In this document: in pieces, positions 53,447 through 64,000 of the stretch
Layout: every line of letters begins with the position of its first letter
Position numbering within the stretch: the stretch's first letter is position 1
Source: Hybos culiciformis
Taxonomy: Eukaryota; Arthropoda; Insecta; Diptera; Hybotidae
Assembly: GCA_964007475.1 (NCBI GenBank)
Contig: OZ023275.1
Span: 16,099,829-16,163,828 of the forward strand
Reading direction: 5' to 3'
Length of the DNA stretch: 64,000 bases
Notes under the pieces: model-generated
The model's input: only the letters and a program-made list of their open reading frames with translations
What the model was told of the DNA's origin: nothing
Databases searched by the model: none
Position numbers and translations under genes: made by a program

Positions 53447-56400
53447 TTAATTTGAACTCTCGTTCATTTTGTTGTTGAATTCAATACTAGAAGTGCTAAA
53501 TTCGTTTTTGATGAATTTGAATGCATTTACTGCACGTATTTGAGCTTTAATACGTTTAGTGTTACGTATCCAACGAATTTCACTTTCAATGAAAGACGCA
53601 CTGGTTTCTCTTTGATCAGGTAACATAGATTCTTTTCGTTCTACTTCCATATTGGGAATTTGGATTAAGTCTAAATCTGAAGAAGACTGTCCCAAATTTA
53701 TTTTAAAATTGCGAACTAAATTTTCGAAGGGTACCATGTTAATAATAACATGAACTGCAGTAGGTAAAACTCCAAATAATAAACACCAATACCATTGAGA
53801 GGATGTTAAGCTTACTGTTGAAAATATTAATTGTCCAAATTGTATAATTAATACTTGGATAGAAATTGAAGAAAACCATATTAAAAGAAATAATTTATTA
53901 TTTAATATACCGCTAAAAACATTTAACTCTCCATGAATTTTTCTAGCATTCACTTCATTACATAATGTCATTAAGACTAGAGTGTTAAAAATAATTGTAA
54001 ATCGTTCGCATTCTTCAGCATCTACTGGTGGCAAAGGAGAAATACTTGTACTTTTTGTGAATAGTAAATAAAATATTACGGTTAGTTGAAAAATAGATTG
54101 ACCAAAAATATTCTTTAACATTAAACTTGAAATTATACTTTTTGTTCTACCATAAGGCTTTCGGCTTAAAATTTTTTCTGTCGGAACTTCCGTTGATAAT
54201 GCCAAAGAAGCCATTGTGTCCATTATGATGTTAACCCATAATAGTTGAACCGCTTTCAATGGTGATTGATTGTTAAGACATGCACCTTCGAAAAAAATAT
54301 TTAATGTCAAGGATATAATAAAAAACTAAAAATAGCAGATGCATATGTTTGCAATTATAAAGATGTAGCGTAGCGCTAGTTTTTCTTGACAGTAATTATT
54401 TTACATTCTTTATTTATTTACATAATAGATTATGAGAAATAAAAGAAGTAAAGAATTTAGAAGGTCATCTGTCAGTTTTCAAGTTTATAAGGATGATTAA
54501 TATTTCAACTGTTCACTTACCAACAAATGCTGTACAAACTGCTACTAAATTAACTGTCAGCTGAAATTGAATAAACTTCGATATTGAATCATAAACATTT
54601 CTACCCCACATGACAGCTTTTACAATACTTGAAAAATTATCATCTGTTATTATAATATCAGAAGCTTCTTTTGCAATATCGGTTCCAGTGATACCCATCG
54701 CAAATCCTACATCAGCTTTTTTCAAAGCAGGCCCATCATTAGTTCCATCTCCGGTAACAGCGACAACTTCACGTTCTTTTGAAATTTGACTTTCCATTAT
54801 GCCTTTCACCAATATATATTTATCAGCTGGTGAAGCTCTTGCCAACACTCGCAATGGTGGCCAAATTTGATCTAATAAGCTTTGTTCAACTTCATTTTTT
54901 TCATTTCGAATCAATCTGTTGAACTGTTTCCCTTCTAATGTCAATGATCCATCATTTGGAGAAATTATACCGCATTTAAGTGCTATAGACCTAGCAGTAT
55001 TGATGTTATCTCCTGAAAAATTTAAATTTTTTTTGTTAGAAAAGATTTTGGAGCAGTAAGAATTAACATGACAAAGAGATGGCCAGTTATCTTTTGAGGC
55101 AAAAATATTTGAAGGTATTGTTCCCAAACTTCATTATTTATACCTTCGAAAATTAATATTATTTAATATTATACATTATGTAGTTTATAGCATAATTGAT
55201 AATATGTCGTCAATCACCTGTTACCATTCGAACTATTATGCCAGCATTTTGACATGCTGCAATGGCTTTTGGAACTTCTGAACGAACTGGATCTTCAATC
55301 CCGACAATTGCAATAAGAGTTAAGTCTTTTATTACACTACCTTCATCTACCCAATTGGGTTCCTCTTCAAAAATTTTGTATGCCAAGGAAATTGATCGCA
55401 GTCCATTACGAGCCATTGGAATAATAATTTTGTTATTAATTTTTTCTTTCATTTGTTCTTCAAATTTTATTTGTTTACCACTATTATCAAATGCGTACAA
55501 ACATTTTTCTAAAACTATTTCAGCAGCACCTTTTGTATACATATAATATCCATTCTCCGTGCGGATCACAGTGCTCATTGATTTTCGTATTGAGTTAAAG
55601 GGATACGAATGAACAAAATTTTCAACAGGATATTTACTACGAATTCGTTCATAATCTCGTTGTAAATCAAGTACCAATCCTAATAAAGCACATTCAGTTT
55701 TATTGCCAATCTGCTCTGGGAGCCCTCCTCTTATTTCTGATGGTAATATTTTTGATGTGTACAAAGTATTAACGCATATACCTTCAATAAGTAATTTTGC
55801 CATTGGTACGTTAATATCAATAAAATATGGTATTTTTGAATATAAACGTTCCGTTATATACAATTGAACAGCCGTCATTCGATTTGTTGTAAGAGTACCA
55901 GTTTTATCAGAACAAATTGTGGTTGCATTTCCCATTGTTTCACAGGCATCTAAATGCCGAACTAAATTATTGTCGCTCATCATCTTTTTTACAGAATAGG
56001 CAAGAGATATTGTAACAGCTAGAGGGAGCCCTGTAAATTTAAAACGTCGAATAAAGGGATTAGATTATAAAACTTTCAATTTATAAATTCAAAATATTTT
56101 TTATATAATATAAAAATGAATAATATCTTGCCTTCCGGAACAGCCACAACCAATACTGATATGCCAATAATAACAAATTTAACAAATTCTTGAAGGTACG
56201 ACGAACTCCAACTGCTTGAATTTGGATCAAAATATGTACTAGTAAAAAATCTAGTTGTTAATATTACTACAGTTAATAAAGCCATTGTTGTTCCCATATA
56301 TCCAATTTGAACCGCCAATTTCAGAAGTTTTTCTTGCAGTAATGATCGATTATTTGCTTTTTCTGTATCTTTATTTACACTAGAAATAATAATGTCTTTA

Positions 56401-57265
56401 TTGCGTCCAGCTAATAATTCATAAATTTGACCTTGCTGAGAATAAATACCAACTGCTAAAACTAGCATTTTGCCATTTCCTTCCATAACTTTAGTCCCGG
56501 AAAGTAATATCATATCATAATCTATATCTGTTTTATTTAAATGAAAATTTAAAGCTATATCGTATTTCGAAAGCATATTATTAATGTTAACTTACTTTTG
56601 AATACATGATCTGACTCTCCTGTTACTGTTGATTCATCAATTTTTAATCCATTTGATTGTACTAGAATACCATCAGCTGGTATAACATTTCCATAATTCA
56701 ATACACAAATGTCACCAACTAATATATTTCTGGTTGAAACTTCCGATATTTCACTCTCCCTAATTACTGAAAATTTTTGTTCACTTTCAAGTTTATTCTG
56801 TAAACCTCTAAACTGCAATTCTTTTGTATAATCATTAAATGCGGTGACCATTACCACCACAAAAACTGAAAATAAAATTGCTATTCCTTCTATCCAATTA
56901 TATTTATCGTCTTCATGTGAATCACCAACAAAGGATAGTCCCAATGAGATTATGGCGGCGACTATTAAAATTATTAATGTTGGATCCTGAATTGCTTCGA
57001 AGGCTAGCTGCATAAATGTTGCGGGCTTTACTTTTGGGATAACATTTCTTCCAAATGCCCTTATCCTACGTTGAAATTCTCTTACATCTACATTAAGCCC
57101 TGTAATAGCGGAAGTGTCCAGTTTTTTGGCTATCCCTTCGATACCACCATGTAACTTAACTTCTTTTACACCTAATGCTCCTCGAGTTTCCATAATTTTT
57201 TGCAACTGGATTCGATCAATTTGATATGTGTGAGTTATTGTTTGTTCTTCTGGTATGTTTATCAT
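53447..57265 (-). CDS. PMCA: Plasma-membrane Ca2+-transporting ATPase (PMCA), divergent
   Basis: A P2B-type ATPase that pumps Ca2+ out of the cell. Five exons (56596-57265, 56132-56527, 55218-56030, 54521-55012, 53447-54285) join in phase, giving 1069 aa. The start at 57265 (MINIPEEQ) was preferred over 57331, whose extra residues look like untranslated sequence. Early helices include [19 protein letters not shown]. The actuator has [11 protein letters not shown], and the core has VPEGLPLAVT (joined across introns), [13 protein letters not shown] with the phosphorylated Asp, [16 protein letters not shown] and [22 protein letters not shown]. The C-terminal membrane part includes [16 protein letters not shown]. 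The tail has a calmodulin-binding-like segment ([20 protein letters not shown]). The linker after [20 protein letters not shown] is short, and the tail ends soon after the calmodulin site. Many otherwise conserved positions differ, suggesting a second, faster-evolving paralogue. The second intron has a GC donor. Confidence 0.95.
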
Positions 57266-57331
57266 TTTTAATTTGGAAAAAAACCAAATAAAGTATTTAA
57301 AATAATATCTTAATTGTAATGAAAATAACAA

Positions 57332-57818
57332 TCAACAGAATAAATAAAAAAAAAATTAAATATTTATAATTTTTATTTAAAATAATTCCATGAAATTTGA
57401 AAATAATCTTATTTGACATTTACTTAGAATTTTATAAGTAAATTAATACATTATTCGATTCTGCATGAAGCTAACAAAAAATGTAACTCAAAAATAATTT
57501 TAGAACATAAAAATATTTTAGAAATAAAGAGGTAGATAGGTACACAAATTTTATTTTAATTAATCAACCTTTTTAGATTGTGCACAATTTTTTGACTCAA
57601 AATAAAAAATAATAAAATTAAAGTATGGATGTAAAATTTCACTGTTGTTGTTATTGCTGCATTTATATATATGTATAAATATATATTATATACCTACTTA
57701 CTTATTGTTTAATAACTTCAATTTTTTTTTTTGCGCCTTTTCTAACCAGCAAATCTGTTATATGCCATGGAACTTATGTGCACACTTCTGTAGTGTAGAT
57801 TTATTGAAATACTTACAT
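57332..57818. other. Intergenic stretch upstream of PMCA
   Basis: It should contain the PMCA promoter, but no motif could be picked out of the AT-rich sequence. No coding region was seen. Confidence 0.45.
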
Positions 57819-57826
57819 ATATATAT

Positions 57827-58521
57827 CTGGGCCGGCTCAGAGTCGGGATTTCGGGGATTTAGCCCGAGGCTCCGCGCTTAAAGGGGCCCAGCGCTTTGAT
57901 ATTTCTAACAATGATTAGTAGCTAAGACATTTTTTTTAAACCAAATGAATTTATTTCTTTAAGATGGCGAAGAATGGTGATGGTTACAATTTATTTCATG
58001 AGTTAAAATTTTTGTCACAAATTATTCAAAAGAATACAACTCCATTAGATTGCCTGAAAGAAATTTGCAAAGATAGTATAGACGATGTATATCCCAATAC
58101 ATATATATAGCATTAAGAATTATGCTAACAACGCCTGTTTTAGTAGCTTCTGCCGAACACAATTTTCCAAATAAAAGTTAATTAAAAATTATCTAAGATA
58201 AACCATGCAACAAGAGGTTAGAGAGGGAGCGGGCTGTGTTTTCCACAGAGCCGGAGGTAACAAAACAGATAAATTTGAACTTTTTTTACTGCTAATTCTT
58301 CCATAATATATTAGCAGTAAAAAATGTTTGTACGAAATAGGAATAAAAAATATTATGTTAATGCATGTATATTATTGAAATATTGAATATATTCAAGAAA
58401 TACATATTTCATTAAATAAATAAATTGATAAAATTATGTTCATGTATCATTTCTTTCTTTTTGCGAATGGGCCTCGCAAATATTATTTTCCCGATGCCCG
58501 CAAAACCAACAGCCGGCCCTG
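57827..58521 (+). mobile_element. hAT transposon relic with transposase dimerisation-domain fragment
   Basis: A 695-bp element is flanked by ATATATAT on both sides (57819-57826, 58522-58529), an apparent 8-bp target duplication in low-complexity DNA. Its ends are CTGGGCCGGCTC and, on the opposite strand, CAGGGCCGGCTG, the CAGGGCCGGC type common in hAT/ZMYM-like elements. A degraded reading frame at about 57965-58190 gives YNLFHELKFL...NTTPLDCLKEICKD...VYPNTY, and in another frame ALRIMLTTPVLVASAE, the start of the hAT C-terminal dimerisation domain. Stops and frame changes make it inactive. Confidence 0.82.
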
Positions 58522-59095
58522 ATATATATTTTTATATATAAATAAATTTTTTCTTATAAAAATGATTTGATTTTTCTTTTTTTTATATAAAATAGGTCTA
58601 CTTTTTCATTTATAAACGATGTCAAAATTTTAAAGTTACGGATAATGAAATTTGAATTCAAGCAATTTTTATTCATAAAATAATGTTAAAAAATAAATGC
58701 GAAATTATGTGAAAAATTTTTAAAATCTCCAAATCTAATAAAAACAATTTTATTTTTTATCGAAAATAAGAGCATTTTTTTAATTTATAATTTTTAATAT
58801 TTTTTCAAATCACGGAGACGTGATTCAAAGAACTTTAAATATAGTTATTCTGAGAGTTACGCAGGTCGATTTGAGTTTAATTAAAAAAACGTCAAATTTG
58901 TTTTGATAGGTATTTCTTTTGGGTTGAATAGAATACATATTGGGAATAAAATAAATGGCTCCGTACTTCAGTAACAATTAGACGAGAGAAGAAAATTTCG
59001 AAAAAAAAAAGATACGGCCGTAGATAGGATTTCGTATTTCGTTGTAAAATTCTTTTACACTTCAAGAAAAACAAGTTTTTTTAAATAAGTACTTA

Positions 59096-59515
59096 TGCGT
59101 TGTTTATAGCTAATTGACCTATCTGAAAAAATGGTACCGTAAAAACCGTTTTTCTATGTTATTATTCTATTTATATTTAAGAAAATTTACTGAAAATGAA
59201 GATATTAATTTTATCTATTTTTCGTAAAAAGAATTTTTTAAAAATATTTTCAAATAACTAAAAAAATTTAATTTTTTTTTTTTTGATATCTGAAAATTTT
59301 CATTACTTCACAAAATAAGTTTTTTGTTTCTTTTTCATTACGTTTCCTACCTATCATAATATTTTTTACGATACCTTTGCTGTCAAAAAATTTTTTTTGT
59401 TTTTTTTTTATATTTTTTGCAGTTGATTTTTTACTTTCAGATAAAATTAGCTGTGAATAGGTTTCCGGAACATTCCTCCAAAAATTACTTTACTGTGGTA
59501 GCTATAAACAACGCA
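59096..59515. mobile_element. PIF/Harbinger-type MITE
   Basis: A 420-bp element with 17-bp perfect terminal inverted repeats beginning TGCGTTGTTTATAGCTA, flanked on both sides by TTA (59093-59095 and 59516-59518). The 3-bp TTA duplication fits the TWA preference of Harbinger transposases. The interior is A/T-rich and non-coding. Confidence 0.78.
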
Positions 59516-59518
59516 TTA

Positions 59519-60311
59519 AAATTAAATAATTTTAGTATATAAACAATTGTGGCATCAATATCAATACAGTATTGATTGCTTAGCTTAGGGCTTGATGGAA
59601 TATGGGAGCTTTTTTTTTCTACTTTCCTATTTAGAATATAACTCGATTTTGCTACTTTTCAGGAGAGCAGTTTAAAGTTTCAAATCTTTAAAGTTTCAAA
59701 TTGGCTAAAGTTAAGTTAGGAAAAAAAAAATGATTGGAATAAAGACTTATTATGTTAAGATAAGAAATTTTTTTTTTGATTTCTGAAAAATAATCAGAGT
59801 TAAGCTGTTATTCCAAAATAATAAGAGATTAAAAACGACTTAGGCTATTATGTTTTTGGCTGTAAAAAGTTTAATTGTAAAACTAGGAACGTAAAAATTT
59901 GTGAGTATACGTAGAATCATATGACCAAAGATTTGGATTAATAAAATGATAACCGCCTAACTCGACTTAAGCGGTTATGACTTGTGGCCACAGATATATT
60001 TCATATTAAAAAAATAACGAAATAATTTAAAAAAATTGTATTATTCAAAAACATTTTTCGAAACATTTTTTTTTCAAAGATAGAACTATAATTTATTAAG
60101 TAAAATAAAATTAATATTTAAAATCATTATTATTACAAATAAAATAACAACCATTAAGTGTTAGTTTTTTTTTTTAATTTATTATAAATAATGATTCTTA
60201 ACGTCTATAAGCGCACTCTGCTTTCAAATAATTTATTTAAAATTATAACAAATAATGATAATTAATAACTATAATAATAACTATAAAATTTTTGATTTCT
60301 ATGTATTATAT
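59519..60311. other. Intergenic stretch
   Basis: No gene was seen. The part next to 60312 is likely 3' UTR of the minus-strand gene that follows. Confidence 0.45.
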
Positions 60312-61604
60312 TTATTCCCTGTCTTGTGAAGAAAAGGATAACCGCCTCTTGGTAGAATTATTTTTAGTTGCATCTGAATCACTATCTGAATTTTTTCCAC
60401 TATCAGGACTTAAATCAGTCATTGATTCCAGATATTCTAAATTTTTTCTCAATAATAAACCATTACCAAACAATTTTTGTGCTGAACTTTTTACTGTTGA
60501 AGTTAGAGAAGATTTTTTTTTCTTTCTTCGAATTCCTTTTTGGCGTTTTAATTGGCACGAAGGATTATTGTTATTAGCAGTTTTCGAGCAGAGTCTTCTT
60601 TTAATTTTTTTATCAAACATTTCAGGTGTTCGAATTTCTCTTTCGTTGAAAATTTTATCGTTGATTTGTTTATCTTTTCCACTGCCGCCGCCTCCAGGAT
60701 CATCATCCATAAAATGGTATTTTCGTTTTCGATCTGTTTGCATATATTTTGACTTTTGTGAATCCCAGAATTCATGTAAGTCACTTGCGGGATCATCGGC
60801 TCTTGTATAGGTTGGAGATAATTTTGATGAACACTTTAAAGGATGTTTCTCTTTACGAGCACTCTCTAAAATGGCATCAATCATTTTATTCAAAGTTGAA
60901 TCACCCATTTTTGAGGAACTTAATGAGTCATCATTATTATGTTTCCTTGTACTCGTCCTCTGTAGATCCTTTCTTTGCTGACTACTAATATTATAAACAT
61001 TATTATCTTCGTTTTTATTGGAGTCATTGTCAAAATATCTAGGTTTTTCAAAATATGAATCGGCTATTCCAACGCCACGTAAAGCAATTATTGGACCTGG
61101 AATTACGGCACATGGTGAATATTCAACATCGAACGTCGGAAGCGTGGGTGCATATTGTAGTTTCATTTGGGATCCACAATAGCTGTTATTGTTGTTCGAA
61201 TTATTACAATTCAATGGAATCGATATATTTTTAACAGGAGTTATTAGAGGTGTTGATAAACATTCAGTTACAGGTGTAATATTACTTAAATCTCTAAAGC
61301 TTTCTAAATTTCGTAACGGTGAATTTTTAATTAATGGCAAGGGAGTTGATGTCAAATTTTCCTTATTTTGAAGCGATTGTTTTTTTAGATTATTTCCCGG
61401 CTCAGTTAAAGAATTTTTTCTTCTGGGACGTTTAACTGATAAATCTATACTGTTCAATGATTGTTGGACATATTTTTTGGTTTCATTAATAAAACTGTTC
61501 TCATTATTATTCTCGAAATTTTCTATTGACTTAAATGACCTCAAATTCGTCTGTTGGCGATGATTTCCATTAACTGCCCATTTCAACATTCTGTTTTCTT
61601 TTAA
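60312..61604 (-). CDS. Uncharacterised basic, TP/SP-rich protein (probably nuclear), possibly 5'-incomplete
   Basis: I do not recognise this gene. One long exon encodes 425 aa from the Met at 61589 to the stop at 60312. A good acceptor (TTTCCAG) ends at 61605, and the frame is open back to it (LKENRMLKWAV), so an upstream coding exon is possible and the true start uncertain. Composition is Asn/Ser/Lys-rich. A cluster of proline-directed sites (STPLPL, NSPLR, ITPVTE, STPLITPVK) in residues 75-125 suggests a CDK/MAPK target. A more ordered central block reads YSPCAVIPGPIIALRGVGIADSYF (about 157-180), followed by LNKMIDAILESARKEKHPLK and DPASDLHEFWDSQKSKY. Several basic stretches (RKRKY, KKIKRR, KGIRRKKKK) could be nuclear-localisation signals. 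The C-terminus is SPDSGKNSDSDSD...RRLSFSSQDRE. It is almost certainly a real gene because codon use is even and there are no stops over 1.28 kb of AT-rich DNA. Confidence 0.8.
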   Translation of the reverse strand, partial: LKENRMLKWAVNGNHRQQTNLRSFKSIENFENNNENSFINETKKYVQQSLNSIDLSVKRPRRKNSLTEPGNNLKKQSLQNKENLTSTPLPLIKNSPLRNLESFRDLSNITPVTECLSTPLITPVKNISIPLNCNNSNNNNSYCGSQMKLQYAPTLPTFDVEYSPCAVIPGPIIALRGVGIADSYFEKPRYFDNDSNKNEDNNVYNISSQQRKDLQRTSTRKHNNDDSLSSSKMGDSTLNKMIDAILESARKEKHPLKCSSKLSPTYTRADDPASDLHEFWDSQKSKYMQTDRKRKYHFMDDDPGGGGSGKDKQINDKIFNEREIRTPEMFDKKIKRRLCSKTANNNNPSCQLKRQKGIRRKKKKSSLTSTVKSSAQKLFGNGLLLRKNLEYLESMTDLSPDSGKNSDSDSDATKNNSTKRRLSFSSQDRE

Positions 61605-64000
61605 CTGGAAATAAATAATGAGGATGAAAAATTAAAAACTTTGATAAAAATATGAAAGTTAATATATAGATAGACATTTTTTTATAGAATTGGAACTTTT
61701 TAAGAATTGAGACACCGTGCATATCTGTAGAGTACAAAATAGAGTAAAAAATAATGAATAATAATTGAAAAATTTCCACAGTCTTGATAGATTGTACTGT
61801 CCCAAAGATCAAAAAATATATGTATTTGTTTTCTTTTCATACAAAAAAAAAAAATTATTTTATTCAAAATAAAACTATTTTCGAAAAAAACATTTTTTCT
61901 AAAGAAAGGATAGGATTTAAGGATTAAAATTTAAGTCTTATTAAATTGAGCCGATCTAAAAATAATATCGTTAATTTATTCAATAAATTTTAAAAACATA
62001 TCATCCTTTGAAATATTTTTTAGCCGTAAAGCAAGTATCTCCTTAATTTCATTTTCTTCGAAATTTTTAAGTCATTAAGCTTATATATTATACTTAAATT
62101 CCTATATATATAATATATATAATTAAAATTTTCATGTAGGTGGTTTTTTTTGGCCTTTGTATTCATCCATTCAGTTTCCTTAACTTATATTTTCATTTTA
62201 AATATAAAATAAAAAAACATTCAGTTAATTTTTCATCCTTAAATTTATTATTTCAGAATTACAATTTTTGGCGCGCGAGTTTTACTTTTGTTTATTCGTC
62301 GTAAGAAAAAAAAAAAGTATGTATCTTTTAATTTATTGAAGATGATCCTTTTTTTTGTCTGCCCGAAAAAAAAAAACGGAAGAAGCATTATTGTTTTTCT
62401 TATCCTAATTTAGTATTGAGAAATAAATTATATACATAGCCAGGTGTAAAAATTATATAAAATTATGCTTATTTGAATTTTGGCCTTCTCTTTTGAATAC
62501 AAAAAAAAAACTTTTTACCTGGCATTTGAAAACGATTTTCTTGAAAAAAAAAAAAAGAAGGACTCATTCTTAAAAAAGGACTCATCTTAGGCATAAGATT
62601 TTCACAGATTTTATAAATACTTAATTTTTTTTTGTCTTTAATAAAAGATAAATCATCTGAAGAATTTGCGTATTTTTGTTTGCATATAGATTTATTGCAA
62701 ACTTTTTTTTTTTATTTAACGATTAGGAGTTGTTTAGGATTATTTAACGATTATTTAACATATTCTCATTTTGTTACACTCATTTTAAGATTGAATTAAA
62801 AAAAAAAGTCAAATTTGGCAAAGTTTTAAACTTCAACAAGTCGATCAAAGAAACTGTGACTGACTAATAGTCTAATATCCAGGAATTCACAAGAAAACTA
62901 AAATAACATGTGCTGTTTTTCGGGTTTCAAACTTAACATTTTGAATGCGGTAAAAATATATACATTTGTTCAAAGGTTATGCTTTCCGTTTTTTTTCTAA
63001 TTACTTAAAAGTGTTTTTCTTACAAAAAAAAGTTGTTCTAAGAGTCCTTCTAACTAAGAAAAATTTGAAACTTTGCTTCGTCTAGAACTGAAAGCGTTAA
63101 GCGATTAATAAATGAGAGATAAATAGTTATGTTGCGTTTCACAAGTAGAACTTTCATTCTATATTAGACGTGTGTCCTGATTTATGTGTCGAGCCTCATT
63201 AAATGGAAACTTAAAACTAGTTCAAGTATTCAGTTTATCTTAGTTTTTCTTTAAAAACAAAATTTCTTATTTAAATTATTTAAACCCTTCTTACGTCATT
63301 TATATTTAAACCCTTTTGTATGTAGCTCATGAAATATTCCAAATTTTTAAAATATAAAAGGTAACACTTATACCTTAGGTACTTGAGAGCACATAATATT
63401 GCAACTTTAATTTTTGAAATCTAAAAAATTGGAATGAAATATTAAATAAATCAACTGGAAAATAGCAATAAATTTTAATTGAAAATATGTTTTTAGTTTT
63501 TTGACCGCTTTAATTTTTAAGTGTTTTTTAAATTCAATTTTTTTTTTGAAGCTTAACGCAAAAAGAATTTGAATTCGGGAGGGGTTGTTTCAATTTGAAA
63601 ACAATTTTTATGAAATATTACACCAATCTGGGCCAAAAATTTTAACATTCTTAAATATGAATCAATTGTATGAATATACATACTGTATTATATTTACTAT
63701 ATTTAAGATTTTGGAATACAAAATAAATATAAAAAAAAAAATATGGCTTAATTTTGTTCATTGCTTCTAGTTTACATTTCGTATTATATATCGTTCACAA
63801 ACTCATTGAAGTAGAAAATTTTCGCGGGTAATGCATAAATATAATCTCTTTTTAGTTTTGGAAGTTGTCTTTAAAATAGTTTAATTTATGTAGAATTCTT
63901 CAAATGAGTTCGATTTGATGTACATTGGAAATTCTGATAAAATTTTGATATAATTCCAATTGATCCACACCAAAGATAACAAGAATCAAAGTTAGTTAAT
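61605..64000. other. Gene-poor stretch at window end
   Basis: It may contain upstream exon(s) or the promoter of the preceding minus-strand gene, but I could not identify a coding exon. The rest is AT-rich with no supported feature. Confidence 0.45.

Noticed and set aside
60292..60810. 172-codon plus-strand open frame
   Set aside because: It lies antisense to the better-supported minus-strand gene at 60312-61604 and has Phe/Leu/Ser-rich antisense composition with no domain.

Overview
This is an AT-rich eukaryotic window, judged to be from an insect. All confident genes are split by short GT-AG introns (plus one GC-AG intron), there is no operon structure, and the proteins most resemble insect orthologues: Extradenticle, an insect-type B-Raf, PRP38B, heparan N-sulfatase and a plasma-membrane Ca2+ ATPase. 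I cannot assign the order with confidence. The Exd and Raf proteins look very Drosophila-like, but both are conserved across insects. Intergenic DNA is poly-A/T rich with TAGG-type microsatellites and many small transposon relics.

Layout. 1-5.5 kb: no gene seen. 5.48-7.09 kb (minus): extradenticle, five exons, 382 aa. 7.74-8.47 kb: 3' end of a Jockey-like non-LTR retrotransposon. 10.67-10.93 kb: a GC-rich foldback element. 11.33-13.2 kb (plus): N-sulfoglucosamine sulfohydrolase, two exons, 508 aa. 16.2-21.7 kb (minus): Raf kinase, six exons, 696 aa. 22.28-22.77 kb: a larger copy of the GC-rich foldback family. 23.36-26.67 kb (plus): PRP38B, six exons, 335 aa. 28.57-29.19 kb (minus): a divergent intron-containing histone H3 variant (145 aa), with an orphan duplicate of its last exon just downstream. 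30.4-36.1 kb: two palindromic foldback elements next to a tandem array of three nearly identical 1.6-kb units plus a partial fourth, each with convergent tRNA-like (Pol III A/B-box) modules. 36-53 kb: gene-poor, with a hAT-like MITE (42.5 kb) and a 1.38-kb TA-flanked element containing a tRNA-like sequence (49.7-51.1 kb). 53.4-57.3 kb (minus): a divergent PMCA Ca2+ ATPase, five exons, 1069 aa. 57.8-58.5 kb: hAT transposase relic. 59.1-59.5 kb: Harbinger-type MITE. 60.3-61.6 kb (minus): an uncharacterised basic, TP/SP-rich, probably nuclear protein.

The genes are an ordinary mix of unrelated functions: patterning transcription factor, lysosomal enzyme, MAPK signalling, splicing, chromatin and calcium export. 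I see no evidence that they form one pathway. The most unusual material is the tRNA-like tandem array, the H3 variant with its duplicated terminal exon, and the cluster of TIR/foldback elements. Exon boundaries were worked out by hand from splice sites and reading-frame continuity. No database search was possible.
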